From positions 1-64,000 of the forward strand of contig CAJNOP010000027.1 of assembly GCA_905250075.1 (NCBI GenBank): a stretch of 64,000 nucleotides of DNA, read 5' to 3'. Origin of the DNA: Rotaria sp. Silwood1 (Eukaryota > Rotifera > Eurotatoria > Philodinida > Philodinidae). Position 1 is the first letter of the stretch. Each line of letters begins with the position of its first letter. This document shows positions 38,101 through 48,011 of this stretch, piece by piece. The notes beneath the pieces are model-generated. The model did not search any database, was not told the origin of the DNA, and saw only the letters and a list, made by a program, of their open reading frames with translations. The translations under genes and the position numbers were made by a program.

Positions 38101-41100
38101 TGTACACAGTTATCGTTCACCAACAAAATGTCATATTTGTAAACGTCTATTAAAAGGTCTTGTTAAACAAGGTTACAGGTGTAAAGGTAGGTCACTCAGT
38201 TTATTTATTTTTTTTTCAATATTAGATGAGATTTATTTTTAGATTGTAAAATGAGTGTACATAAAAAATGTATACCGAAAGCAATGAAAAATTGTCGTGG
38301 CATGTCAATACTGAATAGTAATCAGGGTAATAGAACAAAAAAAAATAGCTGTATAAAATAAAATGAAATGAGATATTTCTTCTTTGAATAGATGACGATG
38401 ATGCATTACGCGAAACAACTGATGATTTAGCTGTAGCTAGAAAATCATCAGATTTATCTGCTTCTCCATTAAATTCTCCTCAAGATGAAAATGATGATAA
38501 TGAAAATTCTCGACATGGAAATATTCGTGCTCAACGTCTTATTCAAAGTATTAGACGTACAAAAAAGGCTAATGGTGGTGCGTTGTTTTGGGAAGGTTGG
38601 ATGATATACACAACAGATAAAGATTTATTAATAGAAAAAAAATATTATTGGCGTGTTGATGCATCGTATGTTAATAAAAATTTTTCTTTTTTCTTTTTTA
38701 AATTTTTATTTAATTTAACAAGATGTATAACAATGTATCAAAATGAAACAACAAATAAATTTTCTCGTGAAATTCTATTAGAACATGTTTCATTACAATT
38801 AAATATAGATGATGATAAAGGACATTATTTTGAAATAAGAACTGAACAAAAAATTTATTATTGTGGATGCAAACGAACAAGAAATCGAGTAAGAACAAAA
38901 AGAAAAAATTATATTAAAAAAAAAAAAAATAAAATCAATTTTATCTTTCTTTTTTATTTAAAGAATTATGATTTAGTACACTCAGCACAAAATGCAAGAA
39001 ATGCTTATACACAAATTAGACAAGCATTATTAGCTTATAATAATGATGGTAGTGAAATAAAAAATATATTTACAATAATTTCATCACGATCACAAAATCG
39101 TGATATTAATGAATTATATAAAATAAATCCAATTGAAGTACTTGGTAGTGGACAATTTGGAACAGTTTATGGAGGTTATTCAATAGAAACAAATGATCAA
39201 GTTGCAATTAAAGTTATTGATAAAACACGTTTTAATGAGCAAGAAGAAAAAATTCATCGTGAAGTTGATATTTTACAAGAAGTATCACATCCAGGTGTGA
39301 TTAAATTACACGCTATGTTTGATACTCCTGGAAAGGTAATTTGTCATCATAAGATAAAATTAATTTTTTGTTTTTGTTGATTAGTTTTATTTGGTTATGG
39401 AAAAATTAAATTCAGATATGCTTGAAATGATTTTATCTCAGCCAACAAAACGTCTTAATGAACGACAAACAAAATTCTTAATTTATCAAGTAATAAGTGT
39501 TGATTTATTTTATTTTGTTGACAAAAACATTTTCTTTTCAATAATTAGGTTCTTGTTGCCTTGAGATATTTACATAGCAAATCAATTGTACATTGTGATT
39601 TAAAACCAGAAAATAGTTTGTTATATTTGATTGAATATTTCAAAAAATTTTAATCTTATTTTCATAGTTCTTTTGGCTCAAGCACAAGATTTTCCGCAAA
39701 CAAAATTATGTGATTTTGGTTTTGCAAGAATTATTGGAGAAAAATCATTTCGACGATCGATTGTTGGCACACCTGCTTATTTACGTATGTTGTTTTGTTT
39801 TTTTGTTTTCGAGTTCAGTGTATGTTTCTCCGATTACTAATGATATCCAGCTTTCTATCGGAAACTTTTATTAAAGCCATATGAGTCATTTTGAAAGTAA
39901 TACTTTATTTATGGAATAGATTATTAACATTTTCTAATATTTCCAGGCGTTCTAGGGACACTTTATATGTTGAAACAAGAGCATTCAGCCCTAATTGTTT
40001 CAACGTTTGTCATGAACACGAGTGTTTTATGGAGTAAGAGTTGAGATTGAATGAAACGTGTTAATCGATGTGTAATTAAATAAATATGACGATGAAAGTA
40101 ATTGTTTGATATTTATGAAAAGTACGTAGAAAGAAATATTTCTGCTTATTTGAAAGATATTCTTACTTTTAATATAATATACTCCTTAGTCGAACTACGT
40201 TATATTAAATCTATTGATTATCGTTTGTAAAAAGAAAGATGAATAGCAGATTAATCAAATTGGAAATTTCGTTGTAAACAGTCAAGGTGTTTTATCTTCG
40301 CAGCTGTTTATCAATATACTATTGAAAAATTCTAATTAATAATTTGATTAATTGTACGATATAGAAACTGATATTTTTTACTTAAAGATCTGAAAATAAA
40401 TTTCGAATTTCCAATAATGAATTTGTCTTTTTTTTTCAGCTCCAGAAGCATTAAAACCTGAAATTCGCTTAGAAAAAGGTTATAATCGTTCATTAGATAT
40501 GTGGTCATGTGGTGTCATTATTTATGTTTCGTAAGTACAACTAGGTTTTTTTTCTAATTTCAAATTTTCATTTTTCTGAAAGAATTAAATTACATATATA
40601 AAAATTGAATATTTTTAGATTAAGTGGTACTTTTCCATTTAATGAAGACGAAGAAATCGAAGATGTAAAGATATTTGAAATATCATTGTTTTATTTCAAC
40701 TATTTTTGTTTTGTTTTTCTTTAGCAAATTCGCAATGCCAATTTTATGTTTCCAACAAATCCATGGAACGATATATCAAATGACGGTATATTCAATTTGA
40801 TTTTTCTTTAAATTAAAATATTAAAAACAAAATTTTTCTAATAAAATTTCCATTTACATAGCTTTACGTTTTCTTGAAAGTTTATTAGCATTGGATAGTA
40901 GAAAACGATTACATATTAATAAAGTTTTTTTACAACCATGGCTTCAGGTTGAGTGTTGATTATAATTTTTTTCTTTTTCTCATTAAAAAGTTAATTTGCA
41001 TGAGCAATGATTATTATAATGCATGGAAAATTTTTTTCTTTTTCTATTTTTAATTAAATGCATGATAATGCACGATTATTTTAGCTATCGATCTTATATC

Positions 41101-41380
41101 TCATCATTTGCTTCAAGTCAACACCGGACATCGACTTGCTGCTGCTAGTGCTCTCAGACATGCTTTCTTTGAGGTGTGTGCATGGTTTTTTTTTCAAACT
41201 GATTCATTCATTTTTGTCTCGAATAATAAATATATTGATAACATTTTCATGTAGGATTATCAATTATATTGTGATTTACGTAAACTTGAAGATTCATGTG
41301 CTAGCGATCGTTGGTTAACAATCCCTGAAGATGATGATCGATGGGAAAAATATGCAAAAGAGAATGGTTTTATTAAATAA
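35156..41380 (+). CDS. PRKD: Protein kinase D
   Basis: About 758 residues from many small exons. Order: ubiquitin-like N-terminus ([15 protein letters not shown]), C1a ([14 protein letters not shown]...HKRC), C1b ([14 protein letters not shown]...HKKC), PH domain (FWEGWMIY to YYCGC), then the kinase domain: [50 protein letters not shown] and [22 protein letters not shown]. Both activation-loop serines of PKD (SFRRS) are present, so activation by PKC at diacylglycerol membranes is expected. The APE motif reads PPE, and the next loop ([15 protein letters not shown]) is about four residues longer than in vertebrates. C-terminus [12 protein letters not shown]. It is shorter than human PKDs (about 900), mainly in linkers. 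The start ATG at 35156 is the second of two nearby ATGs but the only in-frame one. The penultimate coding exon exists in two versions (separate entries). Confidence 0.95.
35498..37422. other. Long intron of protein kinase D
   Basis: A 1.9 kb intron between the ubiquitin-like domain and C1a, bounded by GTAAGT and TTTTCAG, splitting a proline codon. It holds an inverted-repeat element at 35.9-36.1 kb and an (AT)n run at about 37104-37121. No exon-like segment is visible, though an internal promoter cannot be excluded. Confidence 0.7.
35908..36140. mobile_element. MITE-like inverted repeat in a protein kinase D intron
   Basis: The left arm 35908-35965 (with GAATCTTTTATGGCCCTAG) is an imperfect inverted copy of the right arm 36071-36140 (reverse complement has GAATCCTTTGAGGCCCTAA). 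Both arms also share GCAG and AGG blocks farther out. About 105 bases separate them. No coding capacity; the ends and the target duplication are not resolved. Confidence 0.55.
39785..40439. other. Intron in the protein kinase D activation-segment region
   Basis: 655 bases, between AYL and PEAL, much longer than the other kinase-domain introns. It contains a perfect 10-base inverted pair GTTGAAACAA/TTGTTTCAAC at about 39971-40006. Nothing coding is seen. Confidence 0.6.
40862..40947 (+). other. Protein kinase D alternative exon A (end of kinase domain)
   Basis: An 86-base exon between TTTACATAG and GTTGAG, completing an alanine codon begun by the preceding exon. It reads [20 protein letters not shown] and ends QPWLQ, the normal subdomain XI and terminal helix of the kinase, equivalent to the vertebrate KRYSVDKSLSHPWLQ. 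It joins in phase to the final exon beginning [13 protein letters not shown]. Confidence 0.85.
41085..41173 (+). other. Protein kinase D alternative exon B (second version of the same segment)
   Basis: An 89-base exon between ATTTTAG and GTGTGT. Completing the same alanine codon, it reads [20 protein letters not shown] and ends ALRHAFFE, aligned with exon A and with vertebrate AIDLINNLLQV. The subdomain XI arginine is kept (GHR). Its length equals exon A plus three, so it has the same phase and also joins to DYQLYCDL. Using A and B together would shift the frame and reach a stop in the last exon. Confidence 0.75.
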
Positions 41381-41886
41381 TCATTTATTGGTAAAATTTT
41401 TCTATTTCAAAAAAAAACACTAGATTCTTATTTTCTTTTTCTGTAGAATCATCATTAACAGTAACAGTTCCAAAAAAAAAAAATTTTTAATGTTTAATCA
41501 GCTTTAACTGATAATAATTCAAATATTTTTATTACGTTTTTCTTCTGCGTAGTGTCAGATATACTAATGAATAACAAAAAAAAAAAAGAAACTACGCATT
41601 TAAAAGAAAAATAAAAAAAAAAGTACCCGTGTGAATTATTTAATACGATTGAAAAGTTAGTCATTATTTTTTTTTCTTATTTAGTCATTTATCACTAGTA
41701 AATCTCTCGTTCTTTTTTATTGTCATTCATTTGTCTATGTGTTGATATGATGCCTTTTTATTTTCTTGAAACTAGTCGGTTTCTGTCGTATTTTATGTGT
41801 ATATGTGATGGTTATGGATGTAGAAATAAGCATCGGGATTTATATATGTGTGTGTTTCTGGTTTTTTTCTTCTTTTTCTATTCTAG
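41381..41886. other. Spacer between protein kinase D and the next gene
   Basis: The protein kinase D 3' UTR probably lies here. The region is A- and T-rich, and a polypyrimidine tract with TTCTAG (41881-41886) abuts the next ATG. Confidence 0.5.
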
Positions 41887-42426
41887 ATGTCATCAAGTAT
41901 AAAACGAGTTTTCAACGATTCAACAAATGAAAAAAAACGTATAAAAAATGATTCAGCTATTGATTTAAATTTTGATATTGAAGAATTAAAACATGAAAAA
42001 TCTCAATCATCCTATTCAACATCTATGTTATCTGGTATGAAATAATAAATAAGTTAGAATTTTTTTTTTAAGATTGATGTTTTTCTTTGAATAAATAGAG
42101 TCATTGATTGATAATGACTCTGTATTTGATGATGATGTATTTGAAGATGAACAAAATGTTACTGCATCTCTATCAAAAATCAGTCAAAGTCAGTTGATTT
42201 TTATTTTTAATTAGTTTCGAAATTTTTTTTTTTTTTTTATCATATAATAGATCAAGGTCGACAACGATTAAATGGAACATCAACATATCAAACAAAGGAA
42301 AATAAAACTAAACGAAAAAGTAAATGTATAAAAAAAGAAACTGTTATAATTGATCAGACATTAAATCAATTGCGTGAAGAACAAGCTCGTATTGATGCTC
42401 ATTCTCTTTCAATTGTTACCAAATAA
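41887..42426 (+). CDS. Small charged protein, probably nuclear, function unknown
   Basis: Three short exons joined by two GT-AG introns give about 137 residues and a TAA stop at 42424-42426. The start MSSSIKRVFNDSTNEKKRIKN is basic, the middle is very acidic (DNDSVFDDDVFEDE), then a basic KTKRKSKCIKKE cluster resembling a nuclear localisation signal, and a helical tail DQTLNQLREEQARIDAH. The Ser/Asp/Lys composition suggests a mostly disordered nuclear protein. No family is recognised. A TTCTAG acceptor ends at the base before ATG, so the mRNA is either trans-spliced or has a 5' UTR intron; either way this fixes the start. It follows protein kinase D by 506 bases on the same strand. Confidence 0.7.
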
Positions 42427-43270
42427 ATATATATTATATATATATATATGTGTGTGTTATGAATATGAACTTTAAAAAAAAAACAAAAAAACTTCAATGT
42501 GTTTTGTCTAATCATGTGTCATATAGTATTATTTAGTTGTTGTTCTTTTTGTTAAAAGTTTTTGTTTTTTATTCAGTTCTTTTTCTCTTGATACGCATGG
42601 ATTGATACAAATTGTGTTGGCTTTTTTCATCAGAAGAGTCAGATAGACGTATGTGAATTGTATATGTGAAAGAATGTTAATGATGGAATATATATATATA
42701 TTTATCTATTGAAAAAAAAAGGTTTTTAATTGTTTCGAAAAGATAAAATTTGTACACAAAAATTCGAAAATAAAACTGAAAATATTCGTAAATAGATCTT
42801 TCTTTCAACGAATTTTGTGCCTCTTTAAATTGATGAATGGTGTAGATATGATTCTTTCACATAGCTAAGTATCGTAATCGTCTTCTCAGCCGATTGTGTC
42901 GTTTCTAAATGATATATTTTGTTCCTAAAATAGTAAAAGCCAAATAATCAAATAATTAAATTGAATATTCAATATACAGCGAGGTCTTGCTGAGCTGTTG
43001 TTTTTATCATGTTTTACTTCTTCAGTGCATACGAGTTTAATATAAATGTCACGAACTCCTTATGTCACACGCATTATATAAAGAAAAATTTGTAAGTATA
43101 TTATAGAAAATGAAGAAAAAACGGCTCAATTTCGCTTGAATTGATGTTTTATTGTCAATCATCTTTTCATAATTGAATTTTTCATTTTATTTAGACCTTC
43201 GACTGTTCATAAACTAAATTTTTTGTCTTGAAAACTTATAATAATCAATAAAAGTTTTTCTATGTAGTGC

Positions 43271-43300
43271 ATACACACACACACACACTATATATATACA
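43271..43300. repeat. CA/TA microsatellite
   Basis: An (AC)n run followed directly by TATATATA. Simple sequence repeat. Confidence 0.9.
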
Positions 43301-43329
43301 TCAATAAAAATCATGAAACTACTAATTAA

Positions 43330-44540
43330 TAACATTATTGATATTGTCGGAGCACGGCCTCTCGCTTTGTGTCTCATAACAGACCTGAACCCAAGAACTC
43401 TGGAGAGAAATCGCTTGCTTTCTTGATGTGAATAAGATGTAAGCGTGTGAGGTGTGGTTCTTCTATTCACTCATGCACACATCTCTCACACACACTCAAT
43501 AGTGTATGTACAGCTTTCGATAGATGCATGAAACAATAGCAAGTGATAAAATAATCAATAGATTGTTGACTGTACTTCAGGGTGAGAGTTTGTCGTTCAG
43601 AAAGAAAGCTTATGATATTTCTTGGAAGTCTGGGAACAGAAAGAGCAACAGATGATCTGTATGTAAGCCAGTAATTTTGCTTGGAAAAAAGAATTTGAAG
43701 AGTAAAGAGATAACATGCAAAACGACAGTAAAATTGAGTAAAAATGCAGCAACAAACGAAGTGATCAGTGGGTTTGTGACTCCACATGAAAATAAAATTT
43801 TAGTAGTCAGAGATGTTGCGTTCAGTGTTGTTAATGAATGAAGTGCAAGCTTGGCAGTCCATAATCTAATTGACTAATAACTATACTCGGGAATAATGTA
43901 AAGGAGTTCAAGCATCCAACATGCACATTGATATGAATATTGAGCGAAAAAAAAAGAGTAACAACGAATGAAATGATCAATGGACTGATAACTGCCCTTG
44001 AGGATATACGGAGAAACGTCAAATAGGGTGTATGAAAAACCCTTCAAGACATAGTTGATAAACACAATCTAATGGTATAATTACTAGGGCATTGATTATC
44101 TTTACATCTCAATATCAGTATGTTAGATAGACTGTTTTTAACGCTCTATGAAAAACAGATGACAAAGCTGCTACTAATGAAATGATGAGTATGATAGAAA
44201 TAGCCCTCAGATACAGTGCATGTGAAGCTTTCAGGCAAATCGCTGAAAGATCAACAACAAATGAAGGGAGGGTGTATGTGTTAGATTCTTTGCGCAGATA
44301 CTTTTATTAGTAATAAAAGCTAAAGGTGTAATCATTCAAATTATAATAATGGTGATAACTCCATTCGGTTATATGAATCAATAAGTTAGAGAAAATTTGT
44401 GTGAACTTGAATAAGCAATGAAGACAAAAACGGTCACAAACGATGCATTCTGTTGACGTATTACTGCATTAGACGATGAGAATGTTAACGTCAGATCGAA
44501 TGCATGCTAAGTTCTTGGACGAGTCAAAGAAGAATCAAAA
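43330..44540 (+). pseudogene. Decayed tandem HEAT-repeat protein gene
   Basis: The plus strand shows degenerate units of one repeat, broken by stops and frameshifts. Readable pieces are ETIASDKIINRLLTVLQ (about 43532), NAATNEVISGFVT (about 43744), VTTNEMINGLITALED (about 43957), DKAATNEMMS with SACEAFRQIAE (about 44160-44250), and KTVTNDAF followed by ITALDDENVNVRSNAC (about 44425-44505). Together they match a HEAT repeat with consensus like xAATNEVIxxLVxALxDxxxxVRxxACxALGxxGE, a type I associate with bdelloid rotifers. Intact HEAT arrays are helical protein-binding scaffolds. No frame longer than about 40 codons survives, so this copy is dead. Start and end are approximate. Confidence 0.7.
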
Positions 44541-46599
44541 TTTACAGCTGTCACTATTGATGAAAAACACAGAAGCTGATCAATATATCGGCTTGCACCA
44601 CTAACGTAAGTAATTTTTTTATGTAATTTATAAAATTGATAAAATTTCTTTGATAAATAAGCATTTTCTCGACAACCACATGAAATAAGTTTAATCTGAA
44701 TCATTGGGAAACGATTAGGTATGATCATGACAATAGGATGAATATTAATTTTTTTCAAATATCCATAAGTTTTCTCGTCTAGCATAACTTGAATTTATAG
44801 TTAGAAAAATATCTAAATTCGTATTCATTTCAACAATGCCACTATCTGTTATTCGACTTTGGTGTGTTTTTTTCTTTTTTTCTTACAAGCAAGAACAAAT
44901 GGTCTATGTTAAGCAGCAACACAAAGTACAAGTACATCAATAGGATTAAATTGTTCAAAACAACTGAATAGACTTTTGTGTTTGATGTTAAAATATCCGA
45001 TCTAAATTATGAATTCCAAGATATCATCTTACATATTTCACTCTTTCAGTTTGTCTTAAAATATCAAAAACTAATTTTCATGCAAAACTAATTAAATTAT
45101 TCTACTTATTCGAGTTGTAACAGCCTATAAATACTTCACCCTTACTTATATGTAATATTCGTGTCCAAAATATTCATTCATATAAGAAGAATCTAAATCT
45201 ATAATTCATATTTCGACTTTATTTTGATTCTATACTCAAAAACAAACATTCGTGATATAAAATGATTTGACATCATATCTAATATTGGACAACTAATGTA
45301 TAAGATGAAGCAAATCAAATAGATTTTATTGATTAAAACTTACATTTATTGAAATCATCTGTATAGTTTTTTTAAACATGAAATCTTGTCAATTTTATTT
45401 AATTCATTTATTTTTTTTCTATGTAGAAACTCTTTCAAAATCTCATAATTTACTTGATAAATATTAATATGTAATATTATATGGTAGAATACTTTTCATG
45501 AGGCAAATACCCGTTAGAATGCTATCAATCGAGTAATAGTTGTAGAAATACCATTTATCTTTTTTTTTTGAATCTTTTTTAAATATATAGAAAGAGAATT
45601 TGTTTTTGTTCATATTCATGAAGTAGTTGAATATTTTCAGTAAAAAAAAATTATATCATATGTACATATGTTGATTCATATTCTTCATGTCAAGCATATG
45701 AAAGAATAAAATTTTGGCTATACAGTTTTATCTGTCTTGACCAACGGAGACAATCAATTATATCTAAATGTATATAATTGAGGATATACAATTACATTGT
45801 TCAATCGATTTTTCTGGTTGATATCGATGATTATTCAAAGAAGCAAATAAAGATCTAAAAGAATTATTTTTTGTATATATTTAAATTGGAAATGTGAGAT
45901 TTGAAATAAGTTTCTTTAAGACTAAAATGAATTAATTTTATTAGAATAAATCTATTTATTTGACAATAATATCAATTTGAATTAATATGAGTTCGTTTGT
46001 TCTCTCAAGTCCTAGCTTAGTAACATTGTGTCCAAGTACTAACTTCATATTATCAATATATTACTATTTCAATTTATGTCAATTAACTGTAGTAGAAATC
46101 GTCCTCGTTACAATGAACTAAACCGGAATGTGTTTAATACGCTTTGAACCTTATTCATTTGTATTTCATTCTATTCATATTCCGAAGTGTGCAACTTTCT
46201 AGTTTAGTAAACAAGAGATATCGTTTATATCATGGATAAAAGTAGTATGATAGTTCAAGTTCAAAAGTAATATTGATATCATAGAAAAAATACTTATGAT
46301 TGTTGTCAAAATGTGCAGATTTATTTTGTTCTTTTGGCAACAAGAGATAATTCGATTATTTTGTCCATTATTTCATTCAATCTCATTTAATAAACACTTG
46401 ATGTATGAATTTCTATTAATTAATCTTTTGTTTTTGTTGTGACGCAAAATAAATCATTGAATAATTTTCATAACTTAATTAAAATTTCTAAATAGAAATA
46501 AAGAATAAAAATTGTCAAATTTCTATCTAAGTTAAAAATCATACATTCAAGTATAGGCATAGTTGATTTGAGATGAAGAGAAATATGTTAATAAATCAA

Positions 46600-48011
46600 T
46601 GTACATGATGATTGAAATAAATGCATTAAGATTTTACCATGATGAATTGATCGATCATGGTTTTAGTGAGTCTTACGAAAAACAATTTTCAATCTTCTAT
46701 GTTTTTTCTTTTTTTTTTCTGTATATGTGCAGTCTTCAAAAAGTTCACGGACAAGTTTTATTAAAAAAACATGATGGATATGAAAATATAGAAATATATT
46801 TCAGACGACTCTCTATATACAGACATAAAATTTAAACTTTAAGCAAAGTTATATGTTTCGAAAGATCAGCTGTTATTTGAAATTTATGAATATATGGTAA
46901 GAATTTAAAGTAATAATCCAAGTACACTTTAAAGAAAAATATGATGGATACTATGAGCGCTCGAAAATTTGTAATATATATTTTTTTGTTCGTTCTGTTT
47001 CGATTTCAAGGTCCTTGACAGCCATCGATTTTCATCACTTGAAAATTGTGCATTATCAGACATTCATTTTCGATTCTTTAATCTCTTTTAGATTTCTCGA
47101 TATTAATATTCGAGAAAAGAAACATGTCGGAAACATAATATTGAGTGCTTTAGTAGAAACAAATCAAGCAGAAAAATAGTTTCAAGTGGTAAGATTAATT
47201 TTGATTGTGTAAACCTTCTTCAAGAAGTGATTTACAAATGTTTGTTTTATTCAGCTATTTTAGTAGAGTGCTTTATGTTTGACATATATTTTCCTTATTT
47301 TCATAATTTTTCTACAAACTATTTAATATGACATGATTAAAAATAAAAAGAAAGACCGAAATTCATAAGCTATTTTGATGAAAAACATGCCCATAAAAAG
47401 TTTTGCGTTTGGAATTTTTTTTAATATTGATTTTTATACTTTGTCACAGAAATCACTTAATTATTTATCAAATAAACGTCTTACATGGCATCTGAGATCT
47501 TAAAAAAGCCTTTTATGTAGTTAGAGATACACATAAAGCGTCGTTTCATTTTCGAAAACTGTTAGAAAATGTTAAAATAAAACTCTTGAAAGTGTTATCC
47601 TTGGAAGAATTGAAAAGATAGTTTTCATAGAAGAACAATAGTTCATATTTAGTTTACATGTTCAAATCCCCTAATCATTTATTTGATAGGTTTGGACGAC
47701 TGGAGAGTGCAGTACCTATAGGAAAAAAATCCTTCTATTTTCAATCAAATTTTGATTCCTAGATAACAATAGTTCGACTGATCAAAAAGTGAATTCGAAG
47801 GGTACGTCTTACTTTCTTCCTGGAGTATATGACAAGTTTGAAACCTGTACTCAATACGTTACTAAAGTTATGGTAAGGCTTTATAGATAACAGCGACAAT
47901 ATTGGTTGAATAAAATCGATCAATTTCAACAAAATTTTACGACAATATTAAAAAATTTGATTCAAAGTGATGCAAACGCTGGAATACATCGAGGAAAAAT
48001 ACAAGAGTGAG
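46600..48011 (+). pseudogene. Possible decayed coding region, family unknown
   Basis: Several short plus-strand stretches read like protein, interrupted by stops: EINALRFYHDELIDHGFSE (about 46614), KVHGQVLLKKHDGYENI (about 46738), FLDINIREKKHVGN after a CTTTTAG acceptor (47093-47179, to a stop), and 47762-48011 with GTSYFLPGVYDKFETCTQYV and, after a stop, NKIDQFQQNFTTILKN. These suggest an old gene rather than random AT-rich DNA. I do not recognise the family and the order of exons is uncertain. Confidence 0.25.

Noticed and set aside
41136..41318. Plus-strand frame beginning [10 protein letters not shown]
   Set aside because: A wrong-frame reading of protein kinase D exon B running into the intron.
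47654..47672. GTTCAAATCCCC resembling a tRNA B box
   Set aside because: No matching A box, acceptor stem or anticodon arm around it. No convincing tRNA, rRNA or spliced-leader RNA gene was seen in the window.
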